A DNA stretch of 64,000 bases from Flavobacterium soli DSM 19725 (GTDB taxonomy: Bacteria; Bacteroidota; Bacteroidia; Flavobacteriales; Flavobacteriaceae). The stretch lies in contig NZ_KE383907.1 of the NCBI RefSeq assembly GCF_000422705.1, positions 247,327-311,326 on the forward strand. The letters are read 5' to 3'. The notes beneath the pieces are model-generated. The model made no database searches and was not told where the DNA came from. It saw only the letters and a list, made by a program, of their open reading frames with translations. This document shows positions 33,428 through 44,200 of this stretch, piece by piece (within the stretch, counting starts at the first letter, position 1; each line of letters starts with the position of its first letter). A program made the position numbers and the translations under genes.

Positions 33428-34304
33428 AATATTTTATTTTTTCTTGTTGTTTACAGGATACATTCAGGCTCAAGAGTTAAACTGTGCCGTTCAAATAAAT
33501 ACGCAAACCTTGACAAATGCCAATCAGCCGATTTTTAAAACATTGGAACGGTCACTCACGGAGTTTGTCAATAATACAAAATGGACCAACAAGCCGTTCA
33601 AGCAAAACGAAAAAATAGATTGCTCGATGGTAATTAATGTGACGGCCTATGGCTCTGATCAATTTGTGGCAACAATACAAGTGAGTTCTTCCCGACCAAT
33701 TTATGATTCTACTTATTCATCACCAGTCTTTAATTTTAATGACAAGGATTTTAATTTTAGATATGTAGAATACGAAAATCTGATTTATAACCCAAACAGC
33801 TATGATTCCAATCTGGTTTCGGTTATGGCCTTTTATTCCTATTTGATCATTGGTATGGATGCCGATACTTTTTCTCCACTTGGAGGTTCGGATTATTTTA
33901 GAACTGCTCAAGAAATTGGAAGTTTGGCACAACAAGGCAATTTTAAAGGATGGAGTCAGGCAGATGGAAATCAGACTCGATTTATGCTTACAAATGAATT
34001 GCTTTCAGGTACTTTCGAGGCTATTCGAACCACAATGTATGACTATCATTCTAAAGGTTTGGATGTGATGAGTCAAGATGTGAAAAAGGGAAAAGAAAAG
34101 GTGAAAGAAGCTATTAATTCTTTGAGCAAGGTATATTCAGTTCGGCCAAATGCATTCTTGACCAGAACCTTTTTTGATGCGAAATCAGATGAAATTCAAT
34201 CTATTTTTTCAGGTGGTCCTCAAATAGCCATCGCTGATTTGGTTGATAACCTGAATAAATTTTCTCCAATAAATTCCTCAAAATGGGCATCTATTAAATT
34301 TTAA
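33420..34304 (+). CDS. DUF4835-family secreted protein, 294 aa
   Basis: A signal peptide (MRKIFYFFLLFTGYIQAQ) leads to ELNCAVQINTQTL and a conserved region with FNFRYVEYENLIYNPNSYDS and SYLIIGMDADTFSPLGGSDYF. This is the DUF4835 pattern, found almost only in Bacteroidota and usually encoded between coaBC and recN, as here. The activity is unknown; the location in the periplasm or at the outer membrane follows from the signal peptide. Confidence 0.85.
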   Translation: MRKIFYFFLLFTGYIQAQELNCAVQINTQTLTNANQPIFKTLERSLTEFVNNTKWTNKPFKQNEKIDCSMVINVTAYGSDQFVATIQVSSSRPIYDSTYSSPVFNFNDKDFNFRYVEYENLIYNPNSYDSNLVSVMAFYSYLIIGMDADTFSPLGGSDYFRTAQEIGSLAQQGNFKGWSQADGNQTRFMLTNELLSGTFEAIRTTMYDYHSKGLDVMSQDVKKGKEKVKEAINSLSKVYSVRPNAFLTRTFFDAKSDEIQSIFSGGPQIAIADLVDNLNKFSPINSSKWASIKF

Positions 34305-34358
34305 AAAGCTATTTTTGATAACCAAAATATGCTGAATTTAAATATTTAATTTCATTAA

Positions 34359-36011
34359 ATGCTTCTCTCACTCTCGATTAAAAATTTTGCTCTGATAGAA
34401 AAACTTTCGATTGATTTTTCTAAAGGATTTTCTATTATTACTGGAGAAACTGGTGCTGGAAAATCGATACTTCTTGGTGCATTGGGTTTGGTTTTGGGAA
34501 AGCGTGCCGATTTAACTTCATTAAAAGATAAAGAAGAAAAATGTGTCATCGAAGCACAGTTTGACGTCTCGAAATACAACCTAAAGTCTTTTTTTGAAGC
34601 CAATGATTTGGACTACGAAAATCAAACCATCATCCGAAGAGAAATTTTGCCTTCGGGTAAATCTCGTGCTTTTATAAATGATAGTCCAGTAAATTTAAGT
34701 GCACTGCAAGAATTGGGTCTTTTCCTGATTGATATTCATTCGCAACATCAAACACAAGAACTTTCCAACGAGAATATTCAGTTTCAAATTATCGATGCTA
34801 TTGCTGGAAATCTTGAGTTTGTTCAGGAATATGCTTTGCTTTTAAAAAGTTATAAGCAAGAAAAAAATAAACTGTCAGCTTTATTTGAATCGTTGAAGGA
34901 AGCTAAAAAAGAACAGGATTACAATGCATTTTTATTAGAAGAATTGCTTGCTGCAAAATTGATTCCGGGACAACAAGAAGAATTAGAGTCTATATTTGAA
35001 CAGTTGAGTAACGTGGAATTTATCAATGAGCAACTCGATAAATCTTTGGCTGTAGCCAATGAAGAACAGTTTGGGGTATTGCAGAATTTGAAAGAAATTA
35101 AATTAGCATTGCAAAAAATCGCCTCAATGTCTTCAGATTATAATCTTTTATTCCAAAGGACAAACAGTGTAATAATTGAGTTTGATGATATTGTTTCGGA
35201 AATTGACATGCTTTCTGAAAAGCTGGTAAACGATCCGGAAAAACTAGACTTAATCAATCAACAATTACAAGTTCTATATAGTCTTCAAAAAAAACACCAT
35301 GTTGATACAATTGATGAATTGCTTGTGATTCAGAATGACTTGGAAAACAAAGTGATTTCGGTCGATGCTTTAGAGAATGATATCAAATTGATAGAAACTA
35401 CTATCGAATTGAAGATGGCCGAACTGAATTCAAAAGCCATAAAAATCAGAGAAAATCGATTAAAAGCTGTTCCTGTTTTGTCAGAAAAATTAATTTATTT
35501 CTTGGAACAACTCGGAATGCCTAATGCTCGATTTAAGATTGAAGTGTCCGAAATACAACAATTTTCTTCAAACGGAAAAGATGAGATTCAATTTCTTTTT
35601 TCGGCGAATAAAGGTTCTGATTTTGGATTATTGAAAAAAGTAGCTTCAGGAGGTGAAATGTCTAGGATTATGTTAGCTGTCAAGGCTATTTTGGCACAAT
35701 ATTCCAAACTGCCTACGATTATTTTTGACGAAATTGATACTGGTGTTTCAGGTGAAATTGCCAATAAAATGTCGGAAATCATGAGAAAGATGAGTGAAAA
35801 CATGCAAGTTTTTGCCATAACACATTTGCCTCAAATTGCTGCAAAAGGCAATGAGCATTTTAAAGTATTTAAAACTACGATTGGCAACCAAACACTATCA
35901 GAATTAAAACTGCTAACAAGCGAGGAAAGAGTAGTGGAGATTGCCGAAATGCTTTCTGGAAAGGATATTTCCGACTCGGCCATTAATCACGCTAAAGCCT
36001 TGCTGAACTAA
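34359..36011 (+). CDS. recN: DNA repair ATPase RecN, 550 aa
   Basis: RecN is an SMC-like protein that tethers broken DNA ends during recombination repair. Walker A is TGETGAGKSILLGALG near residue 30; the ABC signature ASGGEMSRIMLAVK and Walker B PTIIFDEIDTGVSGE lie near 427-470; coiled-coil arms fill the middle (about 150-380). Length is normal. It is the last gene of the bamD cluster. Confidence 0.96.
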   Translation: MLLSLSIKNFALIEKLSIDFSKGFSIITGETGAGKSILLGALGLVLGKRADLTSLKDKEEKCVIEAQFDVSKYNLKSFFEANDLDYENQTIIRREILPSGKSRAFINDSPVNLSALQELGLFLIDIHSQHQTQELSNENIQFQIIDAIAGNLEFVQEYALLLKSYKQEKNKLSALFESLKEAKKEQDYNAFLLEELLAAKLIPGQQEELESIFEQLSNVEFINEQLDKSLAVANEEQFGVLQNLKEIKLALQKIASMSSDYNLLFQRTNSVIIEFDDIVSEIDMLSEKLVNDPEKLDLINQQLQVLYSLQKKHHVDTIDELLVIQNDLENKVISVDALENDIKLIETTIELKMAELNSKAIKIRENRLKAVPVLSEKLIYFLEQLGMPNARFKIEVSEIQQFSSNGKDEIQFLFSANKGSDFGLLKKVASGGEMSRIMLAVKAILAQYSKLPTIIFDEIDTGVSGEIANKMSEIMRKMSENMQVFAITHLPQIAAKGNEHFKVFKTTIGNQTLSELKLLTSEERVVEIAEMLSGKDISDSAINHAKALLN

Positions 36012-36029
36012 TTTTTTGAATTATATTTG
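36000..36029 (+). promoter_or_regulatory. fabV promoter
   Basis: TTG at 36000-36002 (inside the end of recN) and TATATTTG at 36022-36029 are separated by 19 bases. Transcription would start near 36036, about 45 bases before the fabV ATG. Confidence 0.65.
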
Positions 36030-36081
36030 TTAGATTAAACTACAAACAAGAGAAACGAAATATAAACAGAACTTATATCTT

Positions 36082-37272
36082 ATGATTATAGAACCAAGAA
36101 TGAGAGGATTTATTTGCTTGACTGCACATCCAAAAGGTGCTGAGCAAAATGTTAAAAATCAAATTGAATATGTAAAATCAAAAGGAAAGATTGAAGGAGC
36201 TAAAAAAGTTTTAGTGATTGGAGCTTCAACTGGGTTTGGTTTGGCTTCTAGAATCACGAGTGCGTTTGGTTCTGATGCTGCAACAATTGGTGTTTTCTTC
36301 GAAAAGCCGCCAATGGAAGGTAAAACGGCTTCGCCTGGTTGGTACAATTCAGCAGCTTTTGAAACAGAAGCTCATAAAGCAGGCTTGTATGCAAAAAGCA
36401 TCAATGGGGATGCGTTTTCTAATGAAGTCAAAAGAGAAACTTTAGATTTGATAAAAGCTGATTTGGGTCAGGTTGATTTAATAATCTACAGTTTGGCCTC
36501 GCCAGTTCGTACTAATCCAAATACAGGAATAACACACCGTTCGGTTTTGAAACCAATTGGAAATATTTACACCAATAAGACAGTAGATTTTCACACTGGA
36601 AAAGTTTCTGAAATTTCAATAGAGCCAAGCAAGGAAGATGATATTGAAAATACAGTTGCAGTTATGGGTGGTGAAGATTGGCAAATGTGGATTGATGCTT
36701 TGAAGGCAGAAAATCTTTTGGCTGATGGAGCTACAACTGTTGCTTATTCTTACATTGGGCCTTCATTAACGGAACCAGTTTATAGAAAAGGAACCATTGG
36801 CAGAGCAAAAGATCATTTAGAAGCTACTGCATTTGCTATTACAGATAGTTTAAAAGATGTTAACGGAAAAGCTTATGTTTCGGTAAACAAAGCATTGGTT
36901 ACACAAGCCAGTTCAGCTATTCCGGTAATTCCATTGTATATTTCGTTGTTGTATAAGATAATGAAAGAAGAAGGAGTTCATGAGGGAACTATCGAGCAAA
37001 TCCAAAGATTGTATCAAGAAAGATTGTTTACTGGAAACGAAATTCCTACAGATGATAAAGGTAGAATCAGAATCGATGATTGGGAAATGCGTGATGATAT
37101 TCAGGAAAAAGTTGCAGTTTTGTGGGAAAAGGCTACAACTGAAAATCTTTCTGAGCTAGGTGATTTAGAAGGATACCGTAAAGATTTTTATAATTTATTT
37201 GGTTTTGATGTTGAAGGTGTTGATTATAAGCTGGATACAAATGAAATGGTGAATATCGAGAGTTTACAGTAG
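36082..37272 (+). CDS. fabV: Enoyl-[ACP] reductase / trans-2-enoyl-CoA reductase FabV, 396 aa
   Basis: FabV is an NADH-dependent enoyl reductase of the single-chain SDR type, completing each round of fatty acid elongation, and is naturally less sensitive to triclosan. The NAD-binding motif VIGASTGFGLASRI is near residue 45, IYSLASPVRTNP follows, and the catalytic Tyr-x8-Lys is in SYIGPSLTEPVYRKGTIGRA. It starts MIIEPRMRGFICLTAHPKG, standard for the family. A terminator follows. Confidence 0.97.
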   Translation: MIIEPRMRGFICLTAHPKGAEQNVKNQIEYVKSKGKIEGAKKVLVIGASTGFGLASRITSAFGSDAATIGVFFEKPPMEGKTASPGWYNSAAFETEAHKAGLYAKSINGDAFSNEVKRETLDLIKADLGQVDLIIYSLASPVRTNPNTGITHRSVLKPIGNIYTNKTVDFHTGKVSEISIEPSKEDDIENTVAVMGGEDWQMWIDALKAENLLADGATTVAYSYIGPSLTEPVYRKGTIGRAKDHLEATAFAITDSLKDVNGKAYVSVNKALVTQASSAIPVIPLYISLLYKIMKEEGVHEGTIEQIQRLYQERLFTGNEIPTDDKGRIRIDDWEMRDDIQEKVAVLWEKATTENLSELGDLEGYRKDFYNLFGFDVEGVDYKLDTNEMVNIESLQ

Positions 37273-37335
37273 CTTAATATGTTTTATCACAATATAACTT
37301 ATTTAACAAGTAATATTGGTTTAATTAAAAAAAAC

Positions 37336-37358
37336 GCCTCATTCGTGAGGCTTTTTTT
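37336..37358 (+). terminator. Intrinsic terminator after fabV
   Basis: GCCTCA (37336-37341) pairs with TGAGGC (37346-37351) around a TTCG loop, followed by seven T. An A run precedes the stem, so it might work in both directions. Confidence 0.9.
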
Positions 37359-37426
37359 ATGGATAAAACGTTTTCTATCAAAAAATTAATCTTATATTAG
37401 CACTTGATTAACAAAAACTATTTATT

Positions 37427-40400
37427 ATGAAAAAAATTACTTTAATTCTTTTCAGTTTTTTTGTATTTCTTGGTGCTAATGCACAAGTAGGAATTATTGA
37501 AGGGCTGAATGGAACAACACTACCTGCTGGATGGACAAATGCAGGTTTTTCAAACACAACAACTACCCCTTGTGAAGGTAGTCATTCGTGGAGAGATAAT
37601 CTCTACAGTTTTTCTGCAACGGGAAGTTTGACTTCTCCAAATTATGTTGGAGCTTCAAATGGTACGGATGTTACTGTTTCGTTTCAATGGAAAGCTACTG
37701 AATGGAGTGCAGCCTCTGGTGTAGGATTTTCTGTAGTTGCTCAATATTCTACTGATAATGGAGCAAACTGGATTGCAATTGGGGATCCAATTGTTGCAGA
37801 TGCAATTACCGACTGTGCAACCTTTTCAGCTGTAATTCCTGCAGCAGATCTGCCAGAAGGATCTGATTTTAAATTCAGAGTGAATGAAACATGGACAGCA
37901 GGTGATTGTTATTTCTGGATAGATAATGTCAACATTACACAGCTAACGGAATTAGCACCAAACTGTGATGCTGCTTTGGTTTCACCAGTAGATGGAAGTT
38001 CTGATGCTAATCTTTTAGGGATTTTATCTTGGAGCCCTGCTACAGGTCTTCCTTCTTCTTATGTTTTATCTGTAGGAACTACTACAGGAGGAACAGATGT
38101 TGTTAATGCTTTGAATGTTGGGTTATCAACGTCTTATAATATACCTGGAATATTGATGGGGGATACTACATATTATGTAAATATCACGCCAAGTAATGCA
38201 AATGGTGTAGCTACAGGATGTACGGAGTATAGTTTCACAACTGGACCAGCTCCGATTGAAGGTGCTTTATGTGAAAATGCTATTATTGTGGATGCATTAC
38301 CATACACAACAACAGACAATACAACAAATTATGCAGATGTTTATTATGAAGGTTCTCCTGGAGCTTCAGGATGCGGATCAACATCATCTTATTTGAATGG
38401 AAATGATGTTGTATATTCTTATACAGCAACGTTTACAGGTACTATGAAAATTCTTTTAACACCTGAAGCAGGTAATACTTGGGGAGGTCTTTTCGTTTAT
38501 GGAAGCTGTTCCAATATTGGGGTTAGTTGTTTAGGTGGTGTGGCAAGTTCTGCTGCAACTCCAAAAATGATTGAAGAATTTCCAGTAACAACAGGAGAAA
38601 CTTATTATATAGTAATTTCTACTTTTGCTTCACCACAAACAATTGCTTTTACTTTAGATTTAACGGAAAACACATGTACAAATGGTGAAGCTACTTATAC
38701 TGTTGTTCCAAATTGTGAAGAGGGGGATGAGTTTTTAGTAGAAGTTAATATTACAGATTTAGGAAGTGCAACTTCAATGTCTATTAGTGATGATCAAGGA
38801 AGTGAAGTTCAAGTTGCAGAAGCAACAGGAGTTTTTACATTTGGACCATACCCTAATACTACACCAGTAATTTTTAATGTTACTAATGATCAAGATGCAA
38901 CATGTTTCTTGACAAGTACAGCATTAACACAAGCTGTTTGTCCTCCAAATTGTGAAGAAGCTGTAGTTATAACAGCTTGTGATGAAGAGATTCTTGCAGA
39001 GTTAGTTGCCGGTACTGGAGCTTGGAATGTAAGTGCATGTGGATTCAGTACGCCAGGTACAGAACTAATGTATTCATTCACACCAGAAGAAACAGGAGAT
39101 TATGAACTTGAAGTAATTTCAGCTACTGGTGGTTATATCGATTATTTTTGGAAAGATGCCTCAGGAACTTGTGATAATACAGGTTGGACTTGTATTGATG
39201 ATATCAATGGTGCAGGTATTGATCCAATAGGAACTTTAACAGCTGGAGTTGAATATTTATTCTTATTAGATGGTGAAGGTACTACAGCTAAAACGCACAC
39301 TTTCAAAATTAAATGTCTTCCAACTTGTGAAAATGGTACAGCTACCTATACTGTAGTTTCGAATTGTGATGAAGGTGAAGAGTTCTTTGTTGAAGTAAAT
39401 ATTACAAGTTTAGGAACGGCTGAATCAATGACAATTACAGATGATCAAGGAAGCGAGGCACAAGTTGCTACTGCTATCGGGCCATTTACTTTTGGTCCAT
39501 ATCCAAATGCAACTCCTGTAATTTTTACAATTAATAATGATCAAGATGAAACATGCTTCTTGACAAGTACAGCATTAACTCAGACAGTTTGTCCTCCATC
39601 TAATGATACTTGTGCAGGTGCTATTGATTTAACGAATGAAACTTCGCCTTTAATGTCAACAACAGTTGGAGCTACTAATACAAACGCAACAGTTTGTAAT
39701 GGTTCTGGAACAGAAGTTGCAAACACTCAGGCAGATGTTTACTATTCAATTGTAGTTCCGGCAGGGTCAATGTTGACAATTGGACAAACACTAAATAATT
39801 ACGATTCAGCAAATATTGCTTTTTATGGTGATTGTGATAATAGAACTTCTATTGCATGTTTTGATGATAATGATTATATTCAAGTAGAGTGGGTAAATGA
39901 TACAGGAAGTGAACAAACTGTTTACTGGATTCAAGATGGTTGGTCGGGTGCCGGAACATTCACATTAGAGTGGTCGGTTATTGCTTGTACGCCATCGGAA
40001 GCTGCCTATACTCTAGTGTCAGATTGTGAAAATGGAGAAGGTTTCTTAGTTGAGGTTGATGTAACTAATTTAGGTTCTGCTACTTCGGTTTCAGTTTCTG
40101 ATGATCAAGGTAGTGCTGTTCAAGTTTTAACAGCAACTGGAGTTGCTACATTTGGACCTTATCCAAATGATACACCAGTAATATTTAATGTGGTAAATGA
40201 TCAAGATGCTAACTGTACTCTTACAAGTCCTGTTTTGAACCAAGTCGCTTGTCCACCAGTTAACGATAATTGTGAGGGGGCTACAGTAATAACGGCTGGA
40301 GCTGAATATGGAGAACAAATTTTTGATACTACAAATATTGCAGCTACTGGATCGCCTCAAGCAGCACCAACAACATGTTTTGGATATGGCGGAGCGGATG

Positions 40401-40933
40401 TTTGGTATTCAGTAGAAGTTCCACCATCTGGAAATATCATAATCGAAACTGCTGATTCTACTACTGGTGATACTGGTTTAGATACTGTAGTGACAGTTTA
40501 TTCTGGTACTTGTGAAGCTTTAGTTCAGGTTGGATGTGATGACGATGGAGCTGCAACGGGAGCTTATTCAAAAGTTACAGTTACTGGTCAAACTCCTGGA
40601 GCTACACTATATATAAGAGCTTATGAGTATAATGGTGGAAGTTTTGGAGGTTTTGGAATTACTGCTTATGATGAATCTGTATTAGGTAATAATTCATTTG
40701 AGAACAATGGATTCAAAGCATATCCAAACCCAGTGAGAGATATCTTGAACTTGACATATACTCAAAATATCTCTAATGTTGAAGTATTCAATATGTTAGG
40801 TCAACAAGTTCTTGCTAAATCAGTAAATGCAACACAAGGTCAAATAGATATGTCAAACTTGTCTATGGGAACTTATTTAGTGAAAGTTACTGCTGATAAT
40901 CAAGTTAAAACTATCAAAGTTGTGAAACAATAA
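37427..40933 (+). CDS. Large T9SS-exported modular protein, 1168 aa
   Basis: A signal peptide (MKKITLILFSFFVFLGANAQ) is followed by a MAM-like sandwich domain (about 20-180), a fibronectin-like region (about 185-280) and jellyroll-like segments. A module of about 91 residues appears three times (about 416-507, 634-724 and 853-944); each starts at a Cys with ATYTVV-like text, contains DDQGS and FGPYPN, and ends CPP. The C-terminal 80 residues (NGFKAYPNPVRDILNLTYTQ onward) form a type A sorting domain, so the protein should cross the outer membrane by T9SS and be fixed or released there. The role is unknown; adhesion is a guess. Confidence 0.88.
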   Translation: MKKITLILFSFFVFLGANAQVGIIEGLNGTTLPAGWTNAGFSNTTTTPCEGSHSWRDNLYSFSATGSLTSPNYVGASNGTDVTVSFQWKATEWSAASGVGFSVVAQYSTDNGANWIAIGDPIVADAITDCATFSAVIPAADLPEGSDFKFRVNETWTAGDCYFWIDNVNITQLTELAPNCDAALVSPVDGSSDANLLGILSWSPATGLPSSYVLSVGTTTGGTDVVNALNVGLSTSYNIPGILMGDTTYYVNITPSNANGVATGCTEYSFTTGPAPIEGALCENAIIVDALPYTTTDNTTNYADVYYEGSPGASGCGSTSSYLNGNDVVYSYTATFTGTMKILLTPEAGNTWGGLFVYGSCSNIGVSCLGGVASSAATPKMIEEFPVTTGETYYIVISTFASPQTIAFTLDLTENTCTNGEATYTVVPNCEEGDEFLVEVNITDLGSATSMSISDDQGSEVQVAEATGVFTFGPYPNTTPVIFNVTNDQDATCFLTSTALTQAVCPPNCEEAVVITACDEEILAELVAGTGAWNVSACGFSTPGTELMYSFTPEETGDYELEVISATGGYIDYFWKDASGTCDNTGWTCIDDINGAGIDPIGTLTAGVEYLFLLDGEGTTAKTHTFKIKCLPTCENGTATYTVVSNCDEGEEFFVEVNITSLGTAESMTITDDQGSEAQVATAIGPFTFGPYPNATPVIFTINNDQDETCFLTSTALTQTVCPPSNDTCAGAIDLTNETSPLMSTTVGATNTNATVCNGSGTEVANTQADVYYSIVVPAGSMLTIGQTLNNYDSANIAFYGDCDNRTSIACFDDNDYIQVEWVNDTGSEQTVYWIQDGWSGAGTFTLEWSVIACTPSEAAYTLVSDCENGEGFLVEVDVTNLGSATSVSVSDDQGSAVQVLTATGVATFGPYPNDTPVIFNVVNDQDANCTLTSPVLNQVACPPVNDNCEGATVITAGAEYGEQIFDTTNIAATGSPQAAPTTCFGYGGADVWYSVEVPPSGNIIIETADSTTGDTGLDTVVTVYSGTCEALVQVGCDDDGAATGAYSKVTVTGQTPGATLYIRAYEYNGGSFGGFGITAYDESVLGNNSFENNGFKAYPNPVRDILNLTYTQNISNVEVFNMLGQQVLAKSVNATQGQIDMSNLSMGTYLVKVTADNQVKTIKVVKQ

Positions 40934-40957
40934 ACTTTGAATGTTTACTATAATTTT

Positions 40958-40983
40958 AAAAGCCACCTTCGGGTGGTTTTTTT
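40958..40983 (+). terminator. Intrinsic terminator after the first T9SS gene
   Basis: CCACC (40963-40967) pairs with GGTGG (40972-40976) around TTCG, extended by A-T pairs, with a T run. The same hairpin core ends the second T9SS gene at 45077. Confidence 0.9.
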
Positions 40984-41129
40984 ATTGTTTGTTTTTTTAT
41001 AGAGAAAGGTTGAATTGTTGTGAAATTTATTTCAATAAGACTTATTTTCTTGAAAATTAAATTTTTGAAAGAAAAATATTATTGTATATTTTTTTGAAAC
41101 AATTAAGAGTTGAATGTGTGTTGTAAACT

Positions 41130-41150
41130 GTTAAATATTAAATATTTAAC
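41130..41150. repeat. Perfect AT palindrome upstream of the second T9SS gene
   Basis: GTTAAATATT and its exact complement flank a single A. It lies 96 bases before the ATG at 41247 and could be an operator or a chance product of AT-rich sequence. Confidence 0.4.
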
Positions 41151-41246
41151 TAATAAATGTTGGTCACAAGTTTTATTTTTTTTTGTTTTTTTTTACAATT
41201 TAGAAAAATGCAGTAAATTTATATCATTAACAACAACCTAATAAAT

Positions 41247-44200
41247 ATGAAAAAAATTACTTTATCGCTAATGCTGTTTTTAGCCTTAGTATCAGGTACT
41301 TATGCACAAGTTCAAGTAGGGGAAGGAACAAATGAAGTACAGTCGCTACCATTTGAACCCTATTATGGATACAGTTATGCACAATCTATCTATCTTGCGA
41401 GTGAGATCAATGCCTCTGGATCAATTACTGCTATCAAATGGTTCTACTCTGGAAGTACTAATTTAGAAGCAAGTCAGGAATTAATTGTCTATTTAGGACA
41501 GACAGACAAAGAAACTTTTGATACTAATACAGATTTTGTAGATCCTTCAGAGTTAACCGAAGTCTATTCAGGCGGAATTACAATTGCCAATCCAGGGACT
41601 CCAGGTTGGGTGACCATCACTTTGACGACACCTTTCGCTTATGATGGAACAAATAATCTTGTAGTAGCCGTTGATGAAAGTCAAGATGATTACGATAATT
41701 TTGATGATGATTTCCGTAATACCGCAGTTGTGGGAATGCGTTCTATTTTTGCAATATCAGATTCAATAGATTTTGATCCAGCAGATCCTTCCAACAATCA
41801 AGGGGGAGGACCTTTTGATTTTTCTAGAGGTACGGCTGCATTTGTACCCAATATAATTTTTGAAGGTATTCAACAAGCTTGCCCTAATCCATCAGCTTTA
41901 GGAGTAAATAATTTGACAATAACTTCTGCGGAATTAAAATGGGCTGTCAATCCTGATATCTCACTATACAATGTTGAGTATGGAGAAGAAGGTTTTGAAT
42001 TAGGTTCTGGAATAGCAACAGGTAATGGTGTTGCAAATCCTTACCCAATTTCTAGCTTAAATCCTCAAACCACTTATCAGTTTTATGTTCAAGCTGTATG
42101 TGGTGGAACTACAAGTAGCTGGGTTGGTCCATTTACTTTCAGTACACCATGTGAAGCTATTACAGATTTCGTTGAAACATTTGATGAAGCGACAGTGGGT
42201 GAAGATATGCCTGAATGTTGGTCAAAAGTTTCAAACTCAACAAGTGAGTATGCTTACGTTAATGTAGTAGATTATAGTTCTTTCAGCGAAGAAAATAGTA
42301 TTGAGATGTATAATTCAGATGATGCAAATGCACAACTAATTCTCGTATCACCAAACGTTACTACATTTAATGGTATGAGAGTTAAGTTCAGAGCTTATGG
42401 AGAAGGATATACTATTCAAGTAGGTACAATGACTAACCCATCGGATCCAAGTACTTTTACAATCGTTGGAACCCCAATAACATTAACGGGATCTTATCTA
42501 GAGTACTATCGAACTCTTACTGGTGCTGCCGGAAACTTTGTGGCAATCCGACATGGTTTAGGCGGAACGTACAGAACAATACACGTGGATGATGTCATTT
42601 TGGAACCAGTTCCAATTGTAGCCCCTGAGTGTGTAACCGATTTAAATGTTACTCCAGATGAAAGTTGCGGAAATTTTGCCTCTCTTTTCGAATGGAGTGC
42701 TGTAGAAGGTGCGGATGGTTATAGAATAACAATTGGAACAACTTCTGGAGGAAATGATGCAGTAGATAACGTAGATTTAGGAAATGTTACAAGTTATTCA
42801 TTCGTAGGAAATCATAATGAAACCTACTATTATTCATTGGTTCCGTACAATCCTAGTGGAGATGCAGTAGGGTGTGCAATCGATAGCTTTGATACCGCTC
42901 CTGATGGATGTTATTGTGAATCAATTCCAGATCCTGAATTGACAGATAATGAAATGATTACTAATGTGCAAATTGGAGCATCTGATTTCTCAATAGAACC
43001 AGTAACGTATTCTGATAATACAGAGATAGAAACAGTAGATTTAGCACAATCGATTAATGCAAACGTGCAAATCTCTTTTGGAACAGGCTATACTTATGAT
43101 ACTCACATTTGGATTGATTTCAATGATAATTATATCTTTGATGCAAATGAAAAAGTATTTACAGGAGTTTCGGAGTCTGATAATCCTACTATTCTAAATG
43201 CGAGTTTTCTTATGCCAGATGATGCTGTTTTAGGAATTCATAGAATGAGAATTGGAACAGCAGATAGTGGACAATTTACTCCTAATCCTTGCTACAATGG
43301 AGGCTATGGTATAACATTAGATTTTCTAATTAATGTTACACCGGCTCCAGATTGTTTGCCTCCAACAGGTTTAGCAGCTAATACTATTCAGGCTAATACT
43401 GCTAATTTAGTTTGGGTTTCAGAAGATGATACTTTTAATGTAGAATATGGTGAAGCTGTATTCACACCAGGAGCTGGAACATTGGTTTCTGGAGTAACTG
43501 CAAACAACTTGTCAGTTAGTGAATTAACATCTAATACAGTTTATCAGTTTTTTGTACAAACAGATTGTGGAGAAGGTTCTCTAAGTCCATGGGCTGGACC
43601 ATTTTCTTTCACAACAGGTTGTGATCCATTTGGAGATTTCGAAGAAGATTTCTCTACTGATGTAAACATTGAAGCACCTGAATGTTGGTCTGCAATTGTT
43701 GAATCTACAAGTCAAAATCCGTACATTCAAATTTATAATTGGTCAGATGCTGTAGAAATGTATACTTCGGATGATACTGCTGCAAATTTAACATTAATCA
43801 CTCCAAGTCTTCTTGATTTGCCTGCTGGAACACACAGAGCTAAATTTAAAGCAACTAGCTATAATACTACAACGCTAATTGTAGGAACAATGACTGATCC
43901 AACACAACCAAGTACTTTTACTGAAGTTGAAACAATTGAGTTGCCAAATGATGGATTTTATGTTGATTATTCAGTTTTTTTTCCAACAACAACTGATACT
44001 TATGTTGCATTCAAGCATGGTGGAGGACAATATACAAGCGTTTACATAGACGATTTTGTTTGGGAGGCGGCTCCAACAGTAATACCAACTTGTGTAGAAG
44101 ATGTTAACGTTACAGTAGACGAAGAGTGTGGTAATTATGCAAGTTTATTCGAATGGTCTGCTGTTGAAGGAGCAGATGGTTACAGAATTTCTATTGGAAC

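Larger units (their letters stand above)
40934..41246. other. 313-base gap between the two T9SS genes
   Basis: It contains the terminator at 40958-40983, then very AT-rich sequence with many T runs, a perfect 10-1-10 palindrome at 41130-41150, and a possible weak promoter near 41213. No gene was seen. Confidence 0.6.
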
